Shown here: one piece after another, positions 1-6,039 of the stretch
Layout of the letters: each line of letters starts with the position of its first letter
Position numbering within the stretch: position 1 is the first letter of the stretch
DNA from: a bacterium
GTDB lineage: Bacteria; Babelota; Babeliae; Babelales; RVW-14
NCBI GenBank assembly: GCA_030432505.1
Contig: JAUIHA010000054.1
Span: 1-6,136, forward strand
Direction of reading: 5' to 3'
Length of the DNA: 6,136 bases
Program-made: the position numbers and the translations under genes
The notes under the pieces: generated by a model
The model's input: the letters and a program-made list of their open reading frames with translations, nothing else
What the model was told of the DNA's origin: nothing
Databases searched by the model: none

Positions 1-1190
1 TCGTTGGACCAGAGCATCTTCCAACAGCGAAAATGCTCTCACTAGCTCTTTTCTTTCCACTCGTCCTTTTATACTCAAAACTTATTGATCACGTCGCAAA
101 AGAGATGGTTATTTACCTCCTAGTTTTCACCTATGGAACCATGGGATTCTTCTTTGTTTGGGCGTTTTACCACCCTACCATTGGTCTTGAAAATACCCTT
201 ATGAGTAGCTCGAGAACTATTGGTTGGGCATTTTTTGTATTTGTTGAAAGTTATATCGCACTTATGCTTTCACTCTACTGGTCATTCGTCAATGATGTAA
301 CCACAACAGAATCAGCAAAAAGCGGCTATGGACTCTTGGTATTTGGTTCGCAATTTGGTGGCTTTATGTTTAGTTTGCTTGGGAGCTCTCTTACAGCAAA
401 CACAGCATTATATGCAAAGCGTAGTCCACTCATTATTCTTATTTGCGTATCATCATTTTTCCTCATTGCAGTTATCACCTTTCTTTTAAAGCATGTTGTT
501 AGTGAAAAAAACTTAGAAAGTTATGAAGAACGTTTAAACCGAAAAGAGCCTGGTAAGCCTCAGAAAAAATCCGTTGGTTTTCTTGATGGTCTTAAGGTTC
601 TGGTAACACATCCTTACGTTGCAGGTATCTTTGGTCTTATTTTCTTCCAAGAAGTTACCTCTGCCGTTATGAACTACCAGATGATTCGAACAGCAAAAGC
701 AATTTACGTTGATGGTGGTGTATTTACTAAGTTCATGTTTGACTATGCCCTTGCAGTACAAGGTATTGCATGTTTGTTTGGTCTTGTTGGTACCTCATTT
801 TTTCAACGTCGTTTTGGAATCAAATTTTGTATCATTGCGTTCCCAACTCTGCTTGGAAGCTTTATCGCCTTCTACTTCTTAAGCCCAAGTCTTTCAGCTA
901 TTGTATGCGTTATGCTCATTGCTCGCGCAATGCACTATGCACTTAACCAGCCGGCAAAAGAAGTTCTTTACATTCCAACTTCCCGTAATATTAAATTTAA
1001 ATCAAAAGCATGGATTGACATGTTTGGTATGCGTTTTTCAAAAGCAGCTGGACAAATTATCAATAAACTTCCAATGACCAACCTTGTTGGTGGCATTGTT
1101 CTCAGTCTTATTGGTATTTGGATTGTGCTTGCAGGAGCACTTGGTAACTACTTTAGAAAAACGGTTGCAAATAAAGAGCTTATTGAATAA
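1..1190 (+). CDS. Nucleotide (ATP/ADP-type) translocase, TLC/NTT family, 5'-truncated by the window edge
   Basis: An inner-membrane carrier expected to exchange host nucleotides (classically ATP) for bacterial ADP or other nucleotides. The reading frame is open from base 3 to the TAA at 1188-1190. The ATG at 33 is not the real start: the ten codons before it (VGPEHLPTAK) align with VGKDYLAYAK at residues 50-59 of the downstream paralogue, so about 49 N-terminal residues, including the first membrane span and its conserved Lys, lie upstream. Counting from the Met at 33, visible family landmarks are HPTIGL (47-52), Glu72 before a WSF motif (83-85), Glu207 in FFQEV, and Lys309 in QPAKEVLYIPTS. 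These match, from memory of the family, three of four charged residues important in Arabidopsis NTT1. Multiple hydrophobic spans run the whole length. No convincing terminator follows. The substrate (ATP/ADP or a wider nucleotide range) cannot be read from sequence. Family assignment is firm; substrate is inference. Confidence 0.9.
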   Translation, partial: VGPEHLPTAKMLSLALFFPLVLLYSKLIDHVAKEMVIYLLVFTYGTMGFFFVWAFYHPTIGLENTLMSSSRTIGWAFFVFVESYIALMLSLYWSFVNDVTTTESAKSGYGLLVFGSQFGGFMFSLLGSSLTANTALYAKRSPLIILICVSSFFLIAVITFLLKHVVSEKNLESYEERLNRKEPGKPQKKSVGFLDGLKVLVTHPYVAGIFGLIFFQEVTSAVMNYQMIRTAKAIYVDGGVFTKFMFDYALAVQGIACLFGLVGTSFFQRRFGIKFCIIAFPTLLGSFIAFYFLSPSLSAIVCVMLIARAMHYALNQPAKEVLYIPTSRNIKFKSKAWIDMFGMRFSKAAGQIINKLPMTNLVGGIVLSLIGIWIVLAGALGNYFRKTVANKELIE

Positions 1191-1232
1191 AAAGCTTATT
1201 GCTAAGAGCCTAAAAATAGGGTAGAGTAATTC

Positions 1233-1262
1233 TTCACTTTTCATATAACGTTTTGTTATGAT
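1233..1262 (+). promoter_or_regulatory. Candidate extended -10 promoter for the second translocase
   Basis: TTCACT (1233-1238), an 18-base spacer, and TATGAT (1257-1262) preceded by TGT, giving the extended -10 form TGnTATGAT. The -10 box matches the sigma70 consensus at 5 of 6 positions and the -35 box at 4 of 6. Transcription would start near 1269, giving a leader of about 144 bases before the ATG at 1413. A weak hairpin (ATAAC/GTTAT, 1245-1259) overlaps the -10 box. This is a motif call by eye only. Confidence 0.5.
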
Positions 1263-1274
1263 AAGGCTTCTCTT

Positions 1275-1290
1275 GCTTTTTACAAAAAGC
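1275..1290 (+). repeat. Perfect 16-base palindrome in the leader of the second translocase
   Basis: GCTTTTTACAAAAAGC reads as a 7-base inverted repeat around AC, which as RNA would fold as a 6-bp stem with a TACA loop. It lies a few bases downstream of the predicted transcription start. No run of T follows it, so it is not a standard intrinsic terminator. It could be an operator half-site pair, a transcript-stabilising 5' hairpin, or chance in AT-rich DNA. Confidence 0.35.
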
Positions 1291-1294
1291 GTTA

Positions 1295-1412
1295 TTACGT
1301 TATAGGCCTGAAAAGGGAAAGGGAGCTATGTAAGGGAGCGTGTATTTTTTGAAATTGTCGGTATTAATGTAATTGTTGGTTATTTTTATCCAATTCGTAA
1401 GGAGTAACGTAG
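1295..1412 (+). promoter_or_regulatory. Possible leader pairing over the translation start of the second translocase
   Basis: TACGTTA at 1296-1302 is the exact reverse complement of TAACGTA at 1405-1411, which lies between the ribosome binding site and the ATG at 1413. A G-U pair at each end extends this to nine pairs (1295-1303 with 1404-1412). Such a helix would cover the last G of the ribosome binding site and the whole spacer. A competing partner, TATAACG at 1244-1250, is complementary to CGTTATA at 1298-1304, but lies upstream of the predicted start site and so would be present only in read-through RNA. The complementarity is seen directly; any regulation is inference. Confidence 0.25.
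1398..1404 (+). promoter_or_regulatory. Ribosome binding site of the second translocase
   Basis: TAAGGAG is a near-consensus Shine-Dalgarno sequence ending eight bases before the ATG at 1413. It fixes that ATG as the start and argues for efficient translation. It is clearly stronger than the site in front of the helicase. Confidence 0.8.
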
Positions 1413-2726
1413 ATGTTACAAAAGATAAAACAAACACTTTACGGTGATTTGTCAGGAGAAGAGCTCAAGCAGTTTGGTATGCTGGGTATCATTTTAATGT
1501 TCATTCTTGGTACCTACTGGCTCATGAGACCTCTTAAAGATGGTATTTTCCTCAAAATGGTAGGAAAAGATTATCTTGCATATGCAAAAACGCTTTCAGT
1601 ACTTATCGTAATACCTCTTGCTATGGCTTACGCTAAGCTGATTGATACCGTAGAAAAACAAAAATTATTCTACGTAATTTGTTCTTGCTACATGTCCTTC
1701 TTTATATTCGCATCATTTATGCTTGCACATCCAACAATTGGACTTACAAATCCGGTAGCTTCACCAAAACGTCTTTTTGGTTGGGCTCTTTACCTTGCAA
1801 TTGAAACATTTGGAACACTTGTAATTCACTTGTTCTGGTCATTTGTTATTAGTAACACTGATAGTAAATCAGCGAAAAAAGGTTTCCCGTTCATTATCGT
1901 TCTAGCACAAGTTGGAACAATTACTGGACCTTACCTTGCAACACAAGCTCCTAAGTGGGGTCTTCCTAACCTTGCGCTCGTTGTTGCTGCTGCAATTTTC
2001 ATTGTTCCTCTTCTTGTTAAATGGTTCATCACTGTGTATCCAAGCGCAGCTGAAAGTACTAACGATTTCAAAAAACAAAAGAAATCTGGTCCTATTGAGG
2101 GTCTTAAGCTTCTCTTAACCAAAAATTACCTTCTTGGTCTTCTTGGTGTTGCAACACTTTACGAAGTTGCAGGAACAATTATCGACTTCCAAATGAAGTT
2201 TATGGCTAACGCGACTTATGATTCACCTGAAAAACTTACTCAGTTCTTCGGTTACTATGGTATGTCACTTAACACGATGACCCTTCTCTTCACACTCATT
2301 GGAACAAGTTTCATCATGAGAAGATTTGGTATCACTTTCTGCTTAATCATGTTCCCAACACTTGCAGGTGTTGCGATTTCAGCAACATGGATGTTCCCAG
2401 CGCTCGGAACTATTTTCGCAACAGCTCTTACTATCAAAGGGCTCAGTTATGCGCTTAACAACCCATGTAAAGAAATCCTTTACATCCCAACAAGTAAAGA
2501 CGTTAAGTTTAAAGCTAAGAGTTGGATCGACATGTTCGGTGCTCGTACCGCTAAGATGACTGGTGGTAACATTTCTCAAGCACTCTTCAGCAACCTTGGT
2601 CTTGATAAGCTTCTTGCTTTTGGACCAATTATTGCACTTGGTGTTGTTGGTGTTTGGTTGCCTATTGCAGCATTCACTGGTAGAAAAAACCAAGAGCTTG
2701 TTGACTCAGGTCAAAAGATTGAATAA
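1413..2726 (+). CDS. Nucleotide (ATP/ADP-type) translocase, TLC/NTT family, complete
   Basis: A 437-residue inner-membrane nucleotide carrier, expected to import host ATP or other nucleotides in exchange for ADP or similar. The first span is about residues 21-38, followed by RPLKDG; further hydrophobic spans lie near 58-76, 85-104, 121-145, 157-177, 186-208, 280-301, 305-328 and 402-421, consistent with 11-12 spans. Four charged landmarks are present: Lys42 (RPLKDG), Glu131 (AIETFG, before HLFWSF), Glu251 (TLYEV) and Lys353 (NPCKEILYIPTS). I equate these with Lys155, Glu245, Glu385 and Lys527 of Arabidopsis NTT1, from memory; the 89-residue spacing between the first two fits. It is about 60 residues shorter than rickettsial Tlc1 (about 498). 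It is a paralogue of the gene upstream: in the C-terminal landmark block (residues 347-389) 26 of 43 positions are identical. A strong ribosome binding site precedes it and a strong terminator follows. Family firm; substrate unknown. Confidence 0.95.
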   Translation: MLQKIKQTLYGDLSGEELKQFGMLGIILMFILGTYWLMRPLKDGIFLKMVGKDYLAYAKTLSVLIVIPLAMAYAKLIDTVEKQKLFYVICSCYMSFFIFASFMLAHPTIGLTNPVASPKRLFGWALYLAIETFGTLVIHLFWSFVISNTDSKSAKKGFPFIIVLAQVGTITGPYLATQAPKWGLPNLALVVAAAIFIVPLLVKWFITVYPSAAESTNDFKKQKKSGPIEGLKLLLTKNYLLGLLGVATLYEVAGTIIDFQMKFMANATYDSPEKLTQFFGYYGMSLNTMTLLFTLIGTSFIMRRFGITFCLIMFPTLAGVAISATWMFPALGTIFATALTIKGLSYALNNPCKEILYIPTSKDVKFKAKSWIDMFGARTAKMTGGNISQALFSNLGLDKLLAFGPIIALGVVGVWLPIAAFTGRKNQELVDSGQKIE

Positions 2727-2752
2727 AGCGCTCTTAAGCGTTTAAAAATCTT

Positions 2753-2784
2753 AGAGAGATGGTTTTTACCATCTCTCTTTTTTT
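2753..2784 (+). terminator. Strong intrinsic terminator after the second translocase
   Basis: AGAGAGATGGT (2753-2763) pairs perfectly with ACCATCTCTCT (2768-2778) as an 11-bp stem with a TTTT loop, followed by six T (2779-2784). It begins 26 bases after the stop codon and should close the translocase transcription unit. Confidence 0.93.
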
Positions 2785-2819
2785 GCCTTTCCACTATTCT
2801 ATCTGCAACAAACCCAACT

Positions 2820-2848
2820 TTGCAATCAAGTAAAAACACCGTTATAAA
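2820..2848 (+). promoter_or_regulatory. Candidate sigma70-type promoter for the secreted protein gene
   Basis: TTGCAA (2820-2825), exactly 17 bases, then TATAAA (2843-2848): 4 of 6 and 5 of 6 consensus matches at ideal spacing. Transcription would start near 2855, giving a leader of about 90 bases. A second -35-like TTGACT at 2856-2861 lacks a good -10 box at the right distance. It lies after the terminator at 2753-2784, as expected for an independent unit. Confidence 0.5.
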
Positions 2849-2894
2849 ACTCAATTTGACTTACCCTCACCACTGATCTACCTTATCCACCAAA

Positions 2895-2908
2895 GAGGAC
2901 AAATCCTC
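2895..2908 (+). repeat. Small inverted repeat in the leader of the secreted protein gene
   Basis: GAGGA (2895-2899) and TCCTC (2904-2908) form a 5-bp stem with a CAAA loop, 37 bases before the ATG. TCCTC is also complementary to GGAG-type ribosome binding sequences, so it could alternatively contact the real site at 2934-2937. It is short enough to be chance. Confidence 0.25.
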
Positions 2909-2933
2909 CATTGTTTAAGCAAAATTCTATTCT

Positions 2934-2937
2934 GGAG
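2934..2937 (+). promoter_or_regulatory. Ribosome binding site of the secreted protein gene
   Basis: GGAG, within TCTGGAGAAA, ends eight bases before the ATG at 2946. The spacing is good, and this start also gives a textbook signal peptide, so the start is well supported. Confidence 0.7.
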
Positions 2938-2945
2938 AAATAATC

Positions 2946-3647
2946 ATGAAAAAATTATTGTTAATTGTAGCAGCAACCTTTTCGCTCTCACTTTCTCAAG
3001 CACAAGCAGTAAGCGACAATCCTATCTTTGTCCTATTCAGCGTTATTAAATCAGACTGTAAATATTTCACTCATTTCAAGAAGCTCGCTCATGGAGTTGA
3101 AAGTAATGATGCAACAAAATTAAAGACTGCTCTTGAAAACTTTAAACAACTTACAGGGAGTGGAGAAGAGGCAAAAGCAGAAGCTCGAAAGTATATCGGC
3201 TATTTTAAAGAGGCATATTCTCTCAAAAAGAACTATGCAGCGCTCTTAAAATCAGATAAAAAAGGAGATATCAGAGGGGTTAAAGTTGTCTATGAATTTC
3301 TCAAAAGTTTTAATATCTTTGTAGCTCATCAAGGGCTCCTTAGTAAAATAAAACAACTTGATTTTCAAAAAGAGATGTCTGCCAACCTCAAGGGCGATTT
3401 AGCACGCGCATTTTGCCGTACAAAAACCCAGACACTACAAGACATATTTGAAATCATCGTAGAAATCCATGATGGTAATTCTGAAAAATATAAAGATATA
3501 AAAGACGAAGCTGCATTTAAAGCTGTACAAGCGTCTCTTGATAAGCTTTTTGATATTGAAAAAATACAAGAAAAAGCAGAATGCTTATGTGGACTTTATT
3601 ATTCTTCTGATGACGACAGCGCAAGCGACGAAGAAAATCCTGAATAA
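2946..3647 (+). CDS. Secreted or periplasmic helical protein of unknown function
   Basis: I do not recognise this 233-residue protein. It opens with a classical Sec signal peptide: MKK, a hydrophobic core (residues 4-16) and AQA at 19-21, so cleavage is expected after Ala21. No Cys follows the cleavage site, so it is not a lipoprotein, and there is no later membrane span, so the mature protein of about 212 residues should be soluble outside the inner membrane. The mature part is rich in Lys, Glu, Ala and Leu with predicted-looking amphipathic helices throughout. It contains four Cys: Cys38, Cys157, Cys213 and Cys215, the last two as CLC; an even number suits disulfide bonding in an oxidising compartment. 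The C-terminus is acidic (SSDDDSASDEENPE). It has its own promoter-like sequence and a strong terminator, so it appears monocistronic. It could be a periplasmic structural or binding protein, or a factor released into a host; nothing in the sequence decides between these. Confidence 0.85.
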   Translation: MKKLLLIVAATFSLSLSQAQAVSDNPIFVLFSVIKSDCKYFTHFKKLAHGVESNDATKLKTALENFKQLTGSGEEAKAEARKYIGYFKEAYSLKKNYAALLKSDKKGDIRGVKVVYEFLKSFNIFVAHQGLLSKIKQLDFQKEMSANLKGDLARAFCRTKTQTLQDIFEIIVEIHDGNSEKYKDIKDEAAFKAVQASLDKLFDIEKIQEKAECLCGLYYSSDDDSASDEENPE

Positions 3648-3663
3648 GAATCTCTAAAAGCTT

Positions 3664-3694
3664 AAAAGCTCCAAGTTTTCTTGGAGCTTTTTTT
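3664..3694 (+). terminator. Strong intrinsic terminator after the secreted protein gene
   Basis: AAAAGCTCCAAG (3664-3675) pairs with CTTGGAGCTTTT (3680-3691) as a 12-bp stem with a TTTT loop, and the T run continues to 3694. It starts 17 bases after the stop codon. The A run on the 5' side would give a T run in the opposite direction, so it could work weakly both ways, though no converging gene is present. Confidence 0.93.
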
Positions 3695-3702
3695 ATTCCT
3701 CC

Positions 3703-3730
3703 TTCTCACAATTTCTCCTTCTGCTATTAT
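3703..3730 (+). promoter_or_regulatory. Candidate extended -10 promoter for the helicase gene
   Basis: TGCTATTAT (3722-3730) is an extended -10 element with 5 of 6 matches in TATTAT; the -35 region (TTCTCA, 3703-3708, 16-base spacer) is weak. Transcription would start near 3737. An alternative is TTGTAA (3743-3748), 17 bases, TATCAA (3766-3771), with 4 of 6 matches in each box. Sequence alone does not choose between them. Confidence 0.35.
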
Positions 3731-3781
3731 CTCTTTACAAACTTGTAATCACTTACGACATCGAATATCAATCCCAAAGTT

Positions 3782-3787
3782 AAAGAG
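3782..3787 (+). promoter_or_regulatory. Weak ribosome binding site of the helicase gene
   Basis: AAAGAG ends five bases before the ATG at 3793. It is only a partial Shine-Dalgarno match, weaker than those before the two preceding genes, in keeping with a helicase needed in modest amounts. The ATG is still the best start because the Q motif begins within 20 residues of it. Confidence 0.4.
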
Positions 3788-3792
3788 ATACC

Positions 3793-6039
3793 ATGTCTAA
3801 TCAAATCGAAAAAAGCTTTAGTGATTTTATAAAAGAAAGTCTTAATAAACCTCAGCATAAAGCTGCAACGAAAAAAAAGGGCTCATTGCTTGTTATTGCC
3901 GGTGCAGGGTCAGGTAAAACACGTGTTATCACCTCGCGTATTACCAATCTTATTTTGAACGAAAAAGCAGATCCATCATCAATCGTCGCTCTGACCTTTA
4001 CGAATAAAGCTGCTGGGGAAATGAAGGAGCGGATTACCAAATTTTTAGGAGCTCACCACGAATTACCATTTGTTGGTACCTTCCACTCCTACTGCTTATT
4101 TTTGCTTCGCTCTAATCCATCACTCTTACCATTCCCACAATTTTCTATCATGGATAGTGATGACCGCTTGAGTCTCATCAAAAAAATCGTCAAACAAAAT
4201 GCCGCACAGAAATATGCAACCCCATCACAACTCTCGTATCAGCTCTCACAGATCAAAAATGCACTCTACGAGAAAAAAGATGATGATACGGTATTCGGAC
4301 ACCCAATCATCAAAGAAATTTATTTAGCGTACGAATCTGAGAAATCTGCAGCCAAGTGTTTTGACTTTGATGACCTCATACTCCAAGTGCTCTCTCTTTT
4401 TGAAACAAACAACGATTTTAAAAAGCGCTTTCAGGAAAAAATCAAACATGTTCTGGTTGATGAGTACCAAGATACAAGTCATACCCAGCATGAGCTTCTT
4501 AAGCACATGGGGCTTAATGAAAAAGGAAAAACATCTCTTACTTCACTGTGTGCCGTTGGAGATGAAGACCAGTCAATTTATTCATGGCGTGGTGCAACAG
4601 TGACCAACATGCTCAAGTTCAAAAAGGATTTTGCGCCGGTAACAACCGTAAAGATTGAACAAAACTATCGCTCAGTAAGCCCAATCCTTGAAGCGGCAAA
4701 CAGCTTGATTGAAAATAATAAACTTCGTAATCCTAAAAATTTGTGGTCTGAGAAAAAGGCAAAGGGACGAATTGTTTCACTTTCATGCCGTTCAGGTGAA
4801 CACGAGGCAGACATTGTTGCAACCTTTGCAAAAACACTAGGAGAAAAGAAAAAGCTCAGTAATGTGGCAATGCTTTATCGAACTCACTTTCAATCACGAG
4901 TACTTGAAGAAGCACTGATTTTTCATGGTATTCCTTACCGCATCATTGGCGGGATTCGGTTCTATGAACGTCGTGAAATTAAGGACTTACTTGCCTATCT
5001 TCGTCTGATTACTAACCAGTTTGATAAAATCAGCTTGATGCGCGTTATCAATACTCCTGCTCGTGGCCTCGGTGCAAAATTTGAAGAAGCACTTACACTT
5101 GAATGGATGCGCAATCCATTCTTTAACTTTAAAGAAGTACTTCAACATTTGTACACCTCTGATGACGTTAAGATGACCGCAAGTAAGAAAAAATCTGTTC
5201 AGGAATTTTTGGCAATTTACAATAACCTCACACCATTTGATAAACCAAGCTACTTGATAGATGCCATTTTGGAGCGAACTGATTATCTTAACCATCTACG
5301 CCGCACTCTTGATGCAAAAGAAGCTGATACAAAAATTGAAAACATCCAAGAATTCTTACGTTCAATTTCACTGTATGAACAAAATGCTGAAGCGCAAGCA
5401 AAAGGTGATACGCAACCTCAACCATTGCTTGAAAATTTCTTGTTTGAAGTCTCTCTACTTCAAGAAAAAATTGATGAAAAAGATCTTGATGACCAAGTAC
5501 AGCTCATGACGCTTCATGCGGCAAAAGGCTTGGAATTTGATACAGTAATTATCACCGGCCTTGAAGAAGGACTCTTGCCAAGTTCCAAGTCACTCAATAC
5601 AAATGAAGAATTGGAAGAAGAGCGACGTTTGTTCTACGTTGGTATCACCAGAGCTAAAGAATATCTTCTTTTAACTCATGCTGGTTATCGTAACAGTTTT
5701 GGACAAATTGTAGACCAAGTTCAATCACGTTTTCTTACGGAAATTGATAGCAAGCTCCTTCGCACCATCAATGCAGAAGAATATGATGCCACTACCCTTC
5801 GCAATGAACTGAGACGTTGGATTGGTATGCGAACACCAGACTCTACCCTCATGACCTTTGGTAAACCACGCATGCAATCAACCGGTTATACGGCAAAAAT
5901 TAAAAGAGGTCCAAGTACTTCGTCTAAGAGTTCAACAAAAAAACCTGCTTACAAAAAAAGAATAAACTTTTCTACAAGAATAAAAATTAAAAATAATAGA
6001 TTCATAATAATTCTAAGAAAATTAAGAAGTTTTTTTTGA
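3793..6039 (+). CDS. uvrD: UvrD/PcrA/Rep-type superfamily 1A DNA helicase
   Basis: A cytoplasmic ATP-driven 3'-5' DNA helicase of the family acting in nucleotide excision repair, mismatch repair and removal of replication or recombination blocks. All motifs are intact: Q motif LNKPQHKAA (Gln21), Walker A GAGSGKT (37-43), Ia LTFTNKAAGEM (67-77), GTFHS (95-99), Walker B LVDEYQDTS (221-229), III VGDEDQSIYSWRGA (255-268), IV EQNYRS (289-294), V LMTLHAAKGLEF (571-582) and VI EEERRLFYVGITRAK (608-622). At 748 residues its length is close to PcrA and UvrD (about 720-730), but the C-terminal Tudor-like domain of those proteins is not recognisable: after about residue 700 the chain becomes Ser/Thr/Lys-rich and then a basic, Ile/Phe-rich tail coded by very AT-rich DNA. 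In the last 30 codons AGA appears five times and ATA four times, unlike the CGT/CGC-rich body. The true C-terminus may therefore be altered by a frameshift, deletion or sequence error. UvrD, PcrA and Rep cannot be separated securely here; the symbol is a family-level label. Confidence 0.95.
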   Translation: MSNQIEKSFSDFIKESLNKPQHKAATKKKGSLLVIAGAGSGKTRVITSRITNLILNEKADPSSIVALTFTNKAAGEMKERITKFLGAHHELPFVGTFHSYCLFLLRSNPSLLPFPQFSIMDSDDRLSLIKKIVKQNAAQKYATPSQLSYQLSQIKNALYEKKDDDTVFGHPIIKEIYLAYESEKSAAKCFDFDDLILQVLSLFETNNDFKKRFQEKIKHVLVDEYQDTSHTQHELLKHMGLNEKGKTSLTSLCAVGDEDQSIYSWRGATVTNMLKFKKDFAPVTTVKIEQNYRSVSPILEAANSLIENNKLRNPKNLWSEKKAKGRIVSLSCRSGEHEADIVATFAKTLGEKKKLSNVAMLYRTHFQSRVLEEALIFHGIPYRIIGGIRFYERREIKDLLAYLRLITNQFDKISLMRVINTPARGLGAKFEEALTLEWMRNPFFNFKEVLQHLYTSDDVKMTASKKKSVQEFLAIYNNLTPFDKPSYLIDAILERTDYLNHLRRTLDAKEADTKIENIQEFLRSISLYEQNAEAQAKGDTQPQPLLENFLFEVSLLQEKIDEKDLDDQVQLMTLHAAKGLEFDTVIITGLEEGLLPSSKSLNTNEELEEERRLFYVGITRAKEYLLLTHAGYRNSFGQIVDQVQSRFLTEIDSKLLRTINAEEYDATTLRNELRRWIGMRTPDSTLMTFGKPRMQSTGYTAKIKRGPSTSSKSSTKKPAYKKRINFSTRIKIKNNRFIIILRKLRSFF

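Noticed and set aside
33..35. ATG at 33 as the start of the first translocase
   Set aside because: The frame is open upstream to base 3 and those codons align with the paralogue, whose N-terminus is about 49 residues longer. No ribosome binding site precedes this ATG.
1038..1244. 68-residue open frame on the minus strand extending into the gap after the first translocase
   Set aside because: Most of it is antisense to the conserved C-terminus of the translocase, and no ribosome binding site or recognisable domain is present.
1245..1259. ATAAC/GTTAT hairpin as terminator of the first translocase
   Set aside because: Only 5 bp, AT-rich, no following T run, and it overlaps a good -10 promoter box.
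1290..1303. Tandem CGTTAT repeats as the start of a repeat array
   Set aside because: Only two copies, too short and too few for CRISPR or a satellite; noted only as part of the leader.
2379..2693. 104-residue open frame on the minus strand
   Set aside because: It lies wholly inside the conserved translocase, has no ribosome binding site or promoter, and its composition (Cys, Ser, Thr rich) is that of an antisense shadow.
4987..5295. 102-residue open frame on the minus strand
   Set aside because: It is antisense to the helicase between motifs IV and V, with no supporting signals; an antisense shadow.
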